A stretch of DNA of 34,584 nucleotides from Comamonadaceae bacterium (GCA_947372745.1 CANBUY010000025.1:1-34584); one strand, 5' to 3'. Positions 25,173-32,771 are shown, counted from the stretch's first letter. The notes: generated from the sequence alone by a model not told the origin. Numbers and translations are program-made.

Positions 25173-27134
25173 TTAGCCCGGTTTGATGCTGCCTGGCACG
25201 ATTTTCGCCCCAAAGTCGCGCATCATGGTTTGAACAAAGGGGTCATCAAAAATGATTTTTTCAGCCGCTAATTGGCGCTCGGCAGCTAGGGCCGCATTGC
25301 GTCGGGCCGGACTGTCAGACACCCGCCCAATTTCAACGGCCAAACTAACGCTGTGACCGTTCGCCTGCAAAGCGGTTGCCAGGCGCTCTCGCGTGCCCGA
25401 CTGGTTGAGCGACTCACGCTCAACCCGCAAAACCCATTGATCAGCATCACGCGCGACCAATTGCGATTGCAAAGCCAACTCGCGCACCAAAGCAGTGATC
25501 GCTTCAACCGACAGCAATTGTTGAACCGTGGCGTGCCAAAACTCGCCCTCCTCCGACGGCTGCAAAACTTGCAGTGGCGACTGACCGGCGCTTGCCTCGG
25601 TGCGTGAATCCGCTTGAATCCGGACTGGAATGGCCACAATGCTAGTCGGATCTCCGGTATGGTCAGTGGGGGCGAGTGATTTGTCATGCTCGAAATTCGG
25701 GCTAAGACCGCCACCCGTCGGCATGGCCAGAACATGCAACTGTTGACCCGGCGGAGGTGAGATTGAAACGACTTCAAGCGCTATATTATCAATAGCTGCT
25801 TTAGCATGATCAACGGGCTCTAGATTCTTAATTGGGTCATCATCCCAGGCTTGCAGGCGTGGTGAACTTGGGGGCGCCACAGAGGCCACAGGAGGCAATA
25901 CCGATTCAGTAGCAAGTGGCAGTGATTTGGGCTCTGTCCGTGCGGCAGGCATCTGCACCGCAGACGCAGGACGCTGCGCCGTGGCGTTAATCAGAGTTTT
26001 TTTTTCAGCCGAAGGCACATGGCCGGCTTGTGGTTTGAAAGCCAGCAATCGCAGCAGCACCATCGTGAGTGCGGCATAGTCATCAGGGGCCAAACCCAAC
26101 TCGGCACGACCATGCAAACAAATGCTGTAGAGCAACTGCGTCTCGTCAGCCGGCATGAGCTCGGCCAATCGCGCGACTTCAGCAGCCTCTGGGTCAGACT
26201 CATCGCCCCCTGAAGCACTCAGAGGCACCGCTTGGCGAACCGCCATGTGCTGCAAAACAGAACTCATTTCTTCCAGCGTGGAAGCTGCGCTCAGCCCATT
26301 AAGACGCAAAGCCTCAGAGGTTTCAACGACGGTTTTGCCATCACCCAGTGCCAAGGCCTCCAGCAACCTGAACACATAAGATCGGTCCACGCTGCCCAGC
26401 ATCTGGCGCACCGTGGGCTCACTGATTTGCCCAGAACCAAAGGCAATGGCCTGATCGGTCAGGCTCAAGGCATCACGCATGGAGCCCCGGGCGGCGCGGG
26501 CCAAAAGACGGAGCGACTGCACATCTGCGGCCACATTTTCAGCCTGCAGCACCTTGACCAGATGCTCGCGAATAGTCTCTGGCGCCATGGGCCGCAGATT
26601 GAACTGCAGGCAACGCGACAGCACCGTGACCGGCACTTTTTGGGGGTCAGTGGTGGCTAATACAAATTTCAAATACTCAGGCGGCTCTTCCAGCGTCTTC
26701 AACATGGCGTTGAACGCCGTGTTGGTGAGCATGTGCACCTCGTCAATCATGAACACTTTAAAGCGGCCCTGGACGGGCTTGTAAACCGCCTGCTCCAGAA
26801 GCGCCTGCACCTCATCCACGCCACGATTTGAGGCTGCATCTAATTCGGTGTAATCCACAAAACGGCCTGAATCAATGTCGGTACACGCTTGGCAAACACC
26901 ACAAGGCGTGGCGGTAATGCCGCCCTTCCCGTCTACGCCCTGGCAGTTGAGCGACTTGGCCAAAATGCGCGACACCGTGGTTTTACCCACACCCCGCGTG
27001 CCCGTGAACAAATAAGCATGGTGAAGCCGCTGCGTGGTCAGGGCATTGCTAAGGGCCTGAACCACATGGTCTTGACCCACCATCTCTGAAAAGTTGCGGG
27101 GGCGGTACTTGCGGGCGAGCACTAGATAGGACAT
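25173..27134 (-). CDS. dnaX: DNA polymerase III tau (and possible gamma) subunit
   Basis: Clamp-loader ATPase that also tethers the polymerase cores. I chose ATG 27134 ([15 protein letters not shown]), giving 653 residues; a TTG 15 codons upstream is less likely. The AAA+ core has Walker [10 protein letters not shown], a cysteine zinc module (CQGVDG...CGVCQAC), Walker [10 protein letters not shown] and sensor SRC. Domain III ends near residue 375. There, codons 377-379 lie in a run of nine A (25997-26005 on the plus strand); either slipped frame meets a stop within a few codons, giving a gamma-like 380-382-residue form. The tau tail includes a Pro/Ala-rich linker, a short repeat-derived stretch (residues about 434-452), and the conserved C-terminal [11 protein letters not shown]...[16 protein letters not shown]. 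First gene of dnaX-ybaB-recR. Confidence 0.95.
   Translation of the reverse strand: MSYLVLARKYRPRNFSEMVGQDHVVQALSNALTTQRLHHAYLFTGTRGVGKTTVSRILAKSLNCQGVDGKGGITATPCGVCQACTDIDSGRFVDYTELDAASNRGVDEVQALLEQAVYKPVQGRFKVFMIDEVHMLTNTAFNAMLKTLEEPPEYLKFVLATTDPQKVPVTVLSRCLQFNLRPMAPETIREHLVKVLQAENVAADVQSLRLLARAARGSMRDALSLTDQAIAFGSGQISEPTVRQMLGSVDRSYVFRLLEALALGDGKTVVETSEALRLNGLSAASTLEEMSSVLQHMAVRQAVPLSASGGDESDPEAAEVARLAELMPADETQLLYSICLHGRAELGLAPDDYAALTMVLLRLLAFKPQAGHVPSAEKKTLINATAQRPASAVQMPAARTEPKSLPLATESVLPPVASVAPPSSPRLQAWDDDPIKNLEPVDHAKAAIDNIALEVVSISPPPGQQLHVLAMPTGGGLSPNFEHDKSLAPTDHTGDPTSIVAIPVRIQADSRTEASAGQSPLQVLQPSEEGEFWHATVQQLLSVEAITALVRELALQSQLVARDADQWVLRVERESLNQSGTRERLATALQANGHSVSLAVEIGRVSDSPARRNAALAAERQLAAEKIIFDDPFVQTMMRDFGAKIVPGSIKPG
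25779..25833 (+). repeat. Dispersed short repeat, in-frame copy in dnaX
   Basis: GCTAT...ATAGC head (inverted repeat), then AGCTGCTTTAGCATG, six bases, GGGCT and CTAGATTCTTAATT. It shares core and spacing with the moeA copy. It lies opposite to dnaX and encodes part of the tau linker ([19 protein letters not shown]) on the other strand. Confidence 0.65.
25997..26005 (-). promoter_or_regulatory. A9 slippage site in dnaX
   Basis: The coding strand reads GAA AAA AAA ACT at codons 377-380, nine consecutive A. A -1 shift after AAA AAA gives AAC TCT GAT TAA; a +1 shift gives CTC TGA. Both end translation at 380-382 residues, right after domain III, the size expected for gamma. A run of nine A is the known transcriptional-slippage signal in Thermus thermophilus dnaX. 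Activity here is inferred. Confidence 0.55.
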
Positions 27135-27331
27135 GGGGACTGATTCTAAAGGCCCAAACAACACCCCAAGCTGAATCAAGGTGCAGAACTTTATTTACAC
27201 CTAAATCCAGCGCTTGTAACGCAGTGTTTGGTTTTTACCCCCGAAAGGCCGTCACGACTAGACTTCGGCCACTACAACTTCTTGAGAAGGGGCAAGAAAA
27301 TTTCGCTGTCAATGCAATTACAATCTAGTCT

Positions 27332-27425
27332 GACGGGCCTTCCCACATGGTGAAGCGGCCAACCGGGTCAGATGGGGAACCAAGCAGCCCTAACTGTGAA
27401 TCCAGTGCTGGGGTCAAGGCTCGTC
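27332..27425 (+). ncRNA. ffs: Signal recognition particle RNA (4.5S, small bacterial type)
   Basis: RNA core of the signal recognition particle that binds Ffh and targets membrane proteins. The ends pair: GACGGGCCTT (27332-27341) with AAGGCTCGTC (27416-27425), ten pairs with one G-U. The apical domain carries the hallmark GGTCAG, a GGAA tetraloop closed by TGG/CCA, and AAGCAGCC (27366-27389). Length of about 94 nt fits the small SRP RNA. It sits next to dnaX and is transcribed divergently, a common location. A TACAAT at 27319-27324 is the likely -10. I see no obvious terminator after it. Confidence 0.92.
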
Positions 27426-27516
27426 AACCTAATTAAAAATGTTGTTTTCCATTAAGGACTTAGGTCTAGAGGACACGAAAGAACAGCATTTTGTAGCACC
27501 TGGCTGTAGCATGTGG

Positions 27517-27686
27517 GTGTCACTTTGGAGCCAACAAGATGACCGCAGCGGGTCCATTGACAGGCTTAATTAAGCGATGATCTGCTGACTATCTCGGCCT
27601 AGTCTTACCCGCACACCCACTGCCAAAAATACAGATTTAACACCAGCCTCAGGCCCATAGGCTACGAGTTGGCTCCAGGTTGCCAC
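27517..27686. repeat. Imperfect 19-bp inverted repeats bounding about 130 bp of non-coding DNA
   Basis: 27517-27535 and the reverse complement of 27668-27686 agree at 15 of 19 positions, the inner ten (TGGAGCCAAC) being perfect. Within them GTGGGTGT-type and ACACCCAC sequences also oppose each other. No ORF is inside. It could be a small MITE-like remnant or a large RNA stem; no target duplication was identified. The rest of 27426-27697 shows no gene. Confidence 0.35.
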
Positions 27687-27697
27687 TTTTTTTCCAC

Positions 27698-28404
27698 TTA
27701 GTAAGTTACCGTAATTACTTTAGCGTCAGATGTTGATGTCTCGCTCAATCTTGTGATCGCGCCTGCGGGTGTGATCCTGAACGTCACGATTGATATATCT
27801 GATGCGACTTGCGAAGTATCTCTCTCAATTTGAATCAACTTAAATAGAGCTGTGGAAGCAGTTTCAGGTTCAAGCACGTAACTTGTTTGTCTAGTTCCAA
27901 TTAATATTGGGTTTGTAATTGATGAGTATCTGTTTTCCGAATACATATTCCCATTGCTTGCGATAGTTCCTGTGACCGGAATCGTGACTGAGCCCGTCAC
28001 GACATCATATGATGAGCCACCCGCTTCCCCTAAAGGAACATAGTTTGAATCGAAATAACTGACTAATGTTCTAGCTAAAGGATAAGTAACTCCATTGGCG
28101 ACAAAGGAGCCGGTTGCTGTAATTGATTTTAAAAAAACACTGAAACCTTCAAAGGTTCCCGCTGTAATTGAACTTTGTGAAACAGTAAATAAGCCAATAA
28201 CGGGATAATCTGACATAGTTCCACTAACGCACCCAACCAAAGTACTTGTATTCGTAAGATAGTTTGTCAATGCAGCTTTGATTTGAAATGTTTCAGTCGA
28301 AGAAACTACTGTGAAAGCTGTTACGCCATTAACGCCTCCACCTCCGCACCCTGAAAAAAATGCTGCAAAAATTATTGCAAGAGCGAGTTTGAATTTTTAT
28401 ACAT
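27698..28404 (-). pseudogene. Frameshifted lipoprotein gene, function unknown
   Basis: The open frame continues upstream from the annotated-style TTG start (28270, MTNYLTN) to 28394 as KFKLALAIIFAAFFSGC then GGGGVNGVTAFTVVSS, a textbook lipoprotein signal and lipobox. The only matching ATG, at 28404 (ATG TAT AAA), is in another frame: adding one A to the run of five A (28394-28398) would restore MYKKFKLALAIIFAAFFSGC. An in-frame TAA blocks any other upstream start. The mature protein is Thr/Ser/Val-rich with many beta-strand-like stretches, about 215 residues, and has no family I recognise. Options are a real inactivating mutation, a sequencing error in the homopolymer, or a rare non-ATG start. 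The AT-rich composition differs from the upstream housekeeping genes. Confidence 0.65.
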
Positions 28405-28709
28405 AATTTCACAACCTTTGCGCCAAAAACATAAACTACTCTTGGTGTTTTTTTCAGTCATTTTCCTTACACCACACCCCAAATGAGTGTGTTTTCGCAA
28501 GGCGAGTAGAAATACTTTGGCGCTTTAAATGGCTTGAGAAAATTAGAGCTTAAGCACCCGCTTGCGACGACCTGAACATTGGGGGTGAGGTTTCAATCTC
28601 TCAATGCAGAAAGTCTTCACAAGGTGAAGCTGGCTAGGGCTAGGGCTAGGGCAAGGGAAAGCGGCAAGCCCTTTGAAGAGTTTGAACGCCGCTCATTGCA
28701 TCCCAAAAC
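28405..28709. other. AT-rich intergenic stretch without a convincing gene
   Basis: Between two minus-strand genes. On the minus strand an ORF of 29 codons (MTEKNTKSSLCFW..., from 28461) reads through the frameshifted lipoprotein start, but nothing supports it. A short tandem hexamer repeat occurs at 28632-28652. No tRNA, terminator with T-tract or clear promoter is visible. Confidence 0.5.
28632..28652. repeat. Tandem hexamer GGCTAG x3.5
   Basis: Three perfect copies of GGCTAG followed by GGC, just downstream (3') of the unknown membrane protein gene. Short copy number; possibly replication slippage, possibly meaningless. Confidence 0.6.
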
Positions 28710-29306
28710 TTAAGGTGCTTGTGCCAATGCAGGTTCAGCATCAACGGTCATATTTTTTTCTGAGCGCGGGCAAGGTGCATCCGAATTACCCAAGCGCTTG
28801 GACTTGCAGCTCGCCCAATAACGCCGCTCTTCTGCTCCGCTACTCCACATGTAGTTACCGGCAACAATGCCTAAGACCAAGCAAGCGGGGCCGACGCCGG
28901 TAAGCCAACATAGGTTGTTAGCCGTGGCACCACCCCAGAGAGAGGATGCTAAGCCGAAGAGGTCCGAGCGATCTTCCTCTGGTAGCTGATTGATATATGC
29001 GATCGTGGCCACCTTAATGACGACTGTACCCGCTAAGCCAAGCGGATTTAATTCGGCCAGTCCCGACGAAAGGGCTGCTGCAGTAGAGGCGGTGTCAGCG
29101 GCTGCAGCGGTCACTGCAATCGTCGCCGTTTCTGCCTGAGCGTTTGGCGTGAGCATCACCAAAAGCAGTGCAGTGAAAAATGAGAGCCACATGGAACGCA
29201 TCACTGGTCGAGCGGCTAAGGCAATGCCAGCCAGGGGTTTGCATAGGGCGTGGCCGATCATGCTGCAAAGATCAAGCGCGGGTTGGATTTTGTTATTAAA
29301 AGTCAC
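28710..29306 (-). CDS. Hypothetical membrane-associated protein
   Basis: About 198 residues from GTG 29306, chosen because AAGGTGA lies five bases upstream; GTG 29315 is in frame too. An internal ATG at 29201 would give a clean signal peptide (MRSMWLSFFTALLLVMLTPNAQA), so the longer N-terminus may be an extended signal region or mis-called. After it come an Ala/Thr-rich helix (AAADTASTAAALSSG), AELNPLG, a hydrophobic helix VVIKVATIAYI, QLPEEDRSDLFG, a Gly/Ala-rich turn WGGATANNLCWL and a second TM-like segment PACLVLGIVAGNYMW. It ends with ERRYWASCK. I recall similar small proteins of unknown function in betaproteobacteria. Possible promoter TTCACA-15 bp-TATTAT on the minus strand (29328-29354); the spacer is short. 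Confidence 0.65.
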   Translation of the reverse strand: MTFNNKIQPALDLCSMIGHALCKPLAGIALAARPVMRSMWLSFFTALLLVMLTPNAQAETATIAVTAAAADTASTAAALSSGLAELNPLGLAGTVVIKVATIAYINQLPEEDRSDLFGLASSLWGGATANNLCWLTGVGPACLVLGIVAGNYMWSSGAEERRYWASCKSKRLGNSDAPCPRSEKNMTVDAEPALAQAP

Positions 29307-29672
29307 TGCAATCACCTTGTTATTTTGATAATATTTTTTGTAACTATATGTGAAATGTTAACTGTTTTCACGAGTCAAATTGCATCTTGATTGCAATCGT
29401 CATCAAATTAATAAGGCATGAAATGCCGACTACCCCCCACGAGGGCTTGGTGGTGGTGGTGCTTAGGTCAAGACTGGCTCTTGATACCCTGCCCCTGAGT
29501 AGAAAAGTCTGTGAAAGTATGAAATTTAATCGTGGGCAACTGCCCGTCTAGGTCGATTGACCTGACCAAGTCCGCTGTTGATTTCTCGCAAAATGAATCT
29601 ACAGCCTGATACGCAAACTTAAACTTTTACCCATTCACGAGTGCCTTGTGCTCATGACGTAAAGGTTTTCAT
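29307..29672. other. Divergent intergenic region with hairpins
   Basis: Separates the unknown membrane protein (minus) from the acyltransferase (plus). It contains GGCAT/ATGCC, a 10-bp palindrome GATTGCAATC (29389-29398), and two adjacent small hairpins: GGGCA/TGCCC (29534-29545) and AGGTC/GACCT (29550-29563). AAAGG (29661-29665) is the acyltransferase ribosome-binding site. No gene is seen. The hairpins may be regulator-binding sites. Confidence 0.5.
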
Positions 29673-30386
29673 ATGCCGAACTCCGTGACGGACCCCGTAA
29701 ATTTCGCACCGTATTTCACCAGTCGCAGGGTGTATTTCGAATCCGATCAGTCGCTCATGGACAGAATATTTGAGCTACGGTATCAAATTTACTGCCAGGA
29801 ACGTCAGTATCTCCCCGCCATCAACTATCCAGATAAACGTGAATCTGACGAATACGATGCCACTGCCGTACATTTTGCGGCCTTCAATTTAAAAGAAGAC
29901 CTGGTGGGCTATGTGCGCTTGGTTCGCCCAGATGCACATCAGCCTTTTCCATTTCAAATCCATTGCCCCAACTTGATGCCAGGCGTCACCTTAAGTACGC
30001 CTACTGATTCCGTCGAAGTGAGTCGATTGATGGTGCACCCCAACTACCGACGCCGTCGGGGCGATACGCTCTCAGGGGTAAGCACACTGATTGAAGCCCC
30101 GGCAGCTGCGCATGATTTGCGCGACAAATCACCGCAAATACTCTTGAGTCTCTATCGACAAATTTACAACTTCAGCCGCATCAATCATATTAATTACTGG
30201 TACGCGGCCATGGAGCAAGACTTGGCACGAGTCCTGAATCAGCTTGACTTTCAGTTTGAGCAAATTGGTCTAAAGGCCAACTACTTTGGACCGGTAGCGC
30301 CTTACTTGGCCGACTTACAAAAATCACAAGATCGCGTTGAAAAGCACAATCCAGCATTGATGGCATGGATGAAAAAAACGGAATAG
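29673..30386 (+). CDS. PEP-CTERM/exosortase-associated acyltransferase-like protein
   Basis: 237 residues. The pattern FELRYQIYCQERQYLP...ESDEYDATAVHFAAFN...VGYVRLVRP...FPFQIHC followed by EVSRLMVHPNYRRR matches, as far as I can judge, the TIGR03694 group, which shares the GNAT/LuxI autoinducer-synthase fold. That family usually accompanies exosortase and PEP-CTERM genes, but none is in this window. N-acyl amino acid synthases (FeeM type) have the same fold and are an alternative. RYQIYC places a Cys where the fold binds the acyl donor. It has AAAGG seven bases before ATG 29673. It stands alone, with a small coiled-coil gene 135 bp downstream. An acyl-amino acid or acyl-homoserine-like product is conceivable but unproven. 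Confidence 0.72.
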   Translation: MPNSVTDPVNFAPYFTSRRVYFESDQSLMDRIFELRYQIYCQERQYLPAINYPDKRESDEYDATAVHFAAFNLKEDLVGYVRLVRPDAHQPFPFQIHCPNLMPGVTLSTPTDSVEVSRLMVHPNYRRRRGDTLSGVSTLIEAPAAAHDLRDKSPQILLSLYRQIYNFSRINHINYWYAAMEQDLARVLNQLDFQFEQIGLKANYFGPVAPYLADLQKSQDRVEKHNPALMAWMKKTE

Positions 30387-30521
30387 GCTCTTACAAACAT
30401 CAGCCAAAAAAACACAGAACCCCACCATTCACAAGATTAATCCGTGTGATTTTCATCAACTGATACCTGGTGTATTGAGTCAAGATGGGGCTTGAATCTA
30501 TTCGTCGAGACAAGGGCAGGC

Positions 30522-30746
30522 ATGGGGACATATAGGCAGGCAGATAAAGAGGCAGATGTGCAAACGCTGGCTGAAGAGCTGTTTGACATGCGAAGGAGTC
30601 ACGCGAAACTGGAAGCCTCTATCGTCAGTCACGTTGCCGAATTGAGAGCACTTGAAAGTGTTTTGCACGCCCTGCTGGTCAACTTGAGTCAAAGTGAGTC
30701 GAAAAGCAAATTCGACTTGGGTGTCAACATTGACTGGCGCACCTGA
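30522..30746 (+). CDS. Small coiled-coil protein, unknown function
   Basis: 74 residues from ATG 30522 (MGTYRQADKEADVQTLAEEL), with AAGGGCAGG just upstream; the frame is open back to a TTG at 30492. The protein is mostly helical with heptad-like leucines (ELFDMRRSHAKLEASIVSHVAELRALESVLHALLVNLSQ), so a short dimeric coiled coil is likely; no TM or signal. No family recognised. Position between the acyltransferase and the Tad pilus operon suggests, but does not prove, a link to either. Confidence 0.55.
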   Translation: MGTYRQADKEADVQTLAEELFDMRRSHAKLEASIVSHVAELRALESVLHALLVNLSQSESKSKFDLGVNIDWRT

Positions 30747-31009
30747 TGGGCATTAGACGCATCAGTCACACAAACTGCGGGCACCAAACAGGACTGTTAA
30801 ATCCTGCCAAATAAACCCTGCTGTCAATGACCCACATCAACACTTATTAATATTAATAATAAATCAGAAGCATATTACTTAATGTTACAAATTATTATAG
30901 ACAAACCCACCAAAAAAAGACAAATTAAAATACATTAGCCAATGAGAATAAGTTAATCAGGGTTGGATTTTCATTACAAGTCACTTTCACGAAACGAAGG
31001 AGTTTTACC
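30747..31009 (+). promoter_or_regulatory. AT-rich leader/promoter region of the Tad operon
   Basis: Very AT-rich from about 30840 (many TATTAAT, ATTATTATAG stretches) and ends with AAGGAG (30997-31002), seven bases before the flp ATG, an unusually strong ribosome-binding site as expected for a major pilin. No single -35/-10 pair is clear enough to name. Confidence 0.45.
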
Positions 31010-31192
31010 ATGTTGACATTCATGCAAATTATCAGAACATTTTTATATGATGAAGAAGGTGTTACAGCCATCGAGTATGCTTTGATTGCTGCATTGATTG
31101 CAGTGGCTATCATTGCGGCAGTCACTTTGGTGGGAACCGACATAGCGGCCATCTTCACAAATATAAGTACCAAATTAAAAGCTGTTCCTTGA
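31010..31192 (+). CDS. flp: Flp/Fap-type pilin
   Basis: Major subunit of a Tad (type IVc) pilus, 60 residues. Leader MLTFMQIIRTFLYDEEG is cut by the prepilin peptidase after Gly; the mature protein starts VTAIEYALIAALIAVAIIAAV with the conserved Glu5-Tyr6 and a long hydrophobic helix. The short C-terminus STKLKAVP is normal for Flp pilins. Strong AAGGAG site upstream. A 12-bp hairpin follows, which probably keeps pilin mRNA more abundant than the downstream assembly genes. First gene of the locus here. Confidence 0.95.
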   Translation: MLTFMQIIRTFLYDEEGVTAIEYALIAALIAVAIIAAVTLVGTDIAAIFTNISTKLKAVP

Positions 31193-31213
31193 TTTATTGC
31201 TGGGAATTTAATT

Positions 31214-31244
31214 TTAATAAACCAGTAAGATGCTGGTTTATTAA
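31214..31244 (+). terminator. Hairpin between flp and cpaA (attenuator or mRNA stabiliser)
   Basis: TTAATAAACCAG (31214-31225) pairs perfectly with CTGGTTTATTAA (31233-31244), loop of seven. There is no long T-tract, so partial termination or 3'-end stabilisation of flp mRNA is more likely than complete termination. Confidence 0.6.
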
Positions 31245-31280
31245 GTAAAATTTATTAATAACCACTAATTATTTAATGAG

Positions 31281-31883
31281 GTGGTAGGTATTAATATAAA
31301 TGCGGCTGACTGGCAACTAGCATCACTTTTAATGCTGACCATTTTTATGGCATTTGCAGTCGTTGAAGATATTAGGCATCGCCGCGTTTCGAATAGCCAG
31401 TTATTCTGGATGGTGTGTTCGGGTTTGGCACTGAATGTACTCGGCCCTACAGGTAGTGGCGAGGGATTACTCGCCAATCACTCTGGCGCGCTTGGAGGTC
31501 GCGCGGCACTTGTGGGCGGCTTGACTGGACTGGTTTTGTTATTGCCGTTTTACCTTGTGCGCGCGTTCGGGGCGGGTGACATCAAGCTGTTGGCTGCTCT
31601 GGGTTGCTTTGTCGGACCGGTTGAAATCATCAGCGTGACGCTTTATGCATTACTTATCAGTGGATTGCTCGCCGTTGGTCGACTGCTCTGGATTCACAAA
31701 ACGCGCCATGCCCTCGCCAACATCTCCGGATTACTGTCCAGATTGACAACGGGCAACAAGCCCGCCTTTGACCCGTCCACACAATCAGTTGAACGATTGC
31801 CATTTGTACCGGCCATAGCAGTGGGTAGCTTGGCTTACGGTTTTTGGCGGTGGAGCGGAGGTGCGCCATTGATCCACTTTTGA
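31281..31883 (+). CDS. cpaA: Prepilin peptidase (CpaA/TadV)
   Basis: Membrane aspartic protease that removes the leader of Flp pilin. It has 200 residues from GTG 31281, the only plausible in-frame start near the beginning. Catalytic Asp pair: Asp in FAVVEDIRHRRVSN and the GxGD motif FGAGDIKLLAALG. About six hydrophobic segments, with a C-terminal extension (HALANISGLLSRLTT...SVERLPFVPAIAVGS) before the last helix. The length exceeds the shortest TadV proteins by about 40 residues, and the extra loop is hydrophilic. It belongs to the tad operon downstream of flp. Confidence 0.93.
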   Translation: MVGININAADWQLASLLMLTIFMAFAVVEDIRHRRVSNSQLFWMVCSGLALNVLGPTGSGEGLLANHSGALGGRAALVGGLTGLVLLLPFYLVRAFGAGDIKLLAALGCFVGPVEIISVTLYALLISGLLAVGRLLWIHKTRHALANISGLLSRLTTGNKPAFDPSTQSVERLPFVPAIAVGSLAYGFWRWSGGAPLIHF

Positions 31884-31930
31884 TTTGATGCCATGGCCAC
31901 GGATGTTGTCCCATTAGAAAGAGCCCAGAA

Positions 31931-32755
31931 ATGAAGATATCTCGCGGCATGCTCATGATCGTGCTGTCACTGCTGGCAGGTATCGGCGCCGTCATTTTGG
32001 CGGCCAGTTGGATGGGCAAACAAGCATCCGAGAAAACCACGCAATTGGTCATTGCGGCAATTGACATCGACTTGGGCAGCACGATCTCAGATGCGATGTT
32101 GAAAGTGGTGGCTTGGCCATCAACTGCCCTGCCACCCAATTCATTCAAAGATCTCAAGTCCTTGAACGGTCGCGTGCTGAGAGCGCCTATTTTTAAGGGC
32201 GAGCCCATTTTGGAGCCCAAACTAGCGCCACAGGGTAGTGTTGGGGGCTTACCTTCCATGATTAAAAACGGCAAAAGGGCCATCAGCATCAAGGTCAACG
32301 AGGTGATCGGGGTCGCCGGCTTCACTTTGCCTGGCAGTTTTGTTGATGTCATGGTCAACACGACCGACAGCAGGGACAAGTCGGTATCGAAAATCGTACT
32401 GAAACAGATCCTTGTATTGGCAATTGCGCAAGAGGCAAAAAGGGATGATGCCAAGCCCAAAGTAGTGAATGCGGTGACGCTGGAAGTATCGCCAGATGAA
32501 GCGGAAAAACTGGATCTGGCTCGCAGCATCGGTAGCCTGACGCTTATTTTGCGCAATCCGATGGATCGGGTCGAAATGGACACGACAGGAAGTAGGCGCG
32601 AAGACCTGCTGGGCAAGGAAACCGAGGGCTTGCCGCCACAAAAAAATGAGCCCCTCGCGCCAGCTGAGGTCAGGCGCACGCCACTTCCGACCCTGCCCCG
32701 TGCGTCAGGCATAGAGATCATTCGCGGCACTCAAAAAGCCAGCGCAGAATTTTGA
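31931..32755 (+). CDS. cpaB: Flp pilus assembly protein CpaB (RcpC)
   Basis: Periplasmic protein, anchored by an N-terminal helix (GMLMIVLSLLAGIGAVILAASW), that works with the secretin. 274 residues. SAF-type region: VIAAIDIDLGSTISDAML...VLRAPIFKGEPILEPKLAP, then the RcpC segment RAISIKVNEVIGVAGFTLPGSFVDVMV and VTLEVSPDEAEKLDLARSIGSLTLILRNP. The C-terminus is a Pro/Glu/Lys-rich tail. It starts 47 bp after cpaA and ends 16 bp before the secretin gene. Confidence 0.94.
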   Translation: MKISRGMLMIVLSLLAGIGAVILAASWMGKQASEKTTQLVIAAIDIDLGSTISDAMLKVVAWPSTALPPNSFKDLKSLNGRVLRAPIFKGEPILEPKLAPQGSVGGLPSMIKNGKRAISIKVNEVIGVAGFTLPGSFVDVMVNTTDSRDKSVSKIVLKQILVLAIAQEAKRDDAKPKVVNAVTLEVSPDEAEKLDLARSIGSLTLILRNPMDRVEMDTTGSRREDLLGKETEGLPPQKNEPLAPAEVRRTPLPTLPRASGIEIIRGTQKASAEF

Positions 32756-32771
32756 ATCGCAGGGCGACACC

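Noticed and set aside
28620-28660. CRISPR-like or telomere-like repeat
   Set aside because: Six-base units without spacers and only three copies; a simple tandem repeat.
28673-28903. 76-codon plus-strand frame
   Set aside because: Shadow of the unknown membrane protein on the other strand; no ribosome-binding site.
30840-30960. A definite sigma-70 or sigma-54 promoter for flp
   Set aside because: Many AT-rich hexamers, but no pair with proper spacing and no TGGC/TTGC sigma-54 pair.
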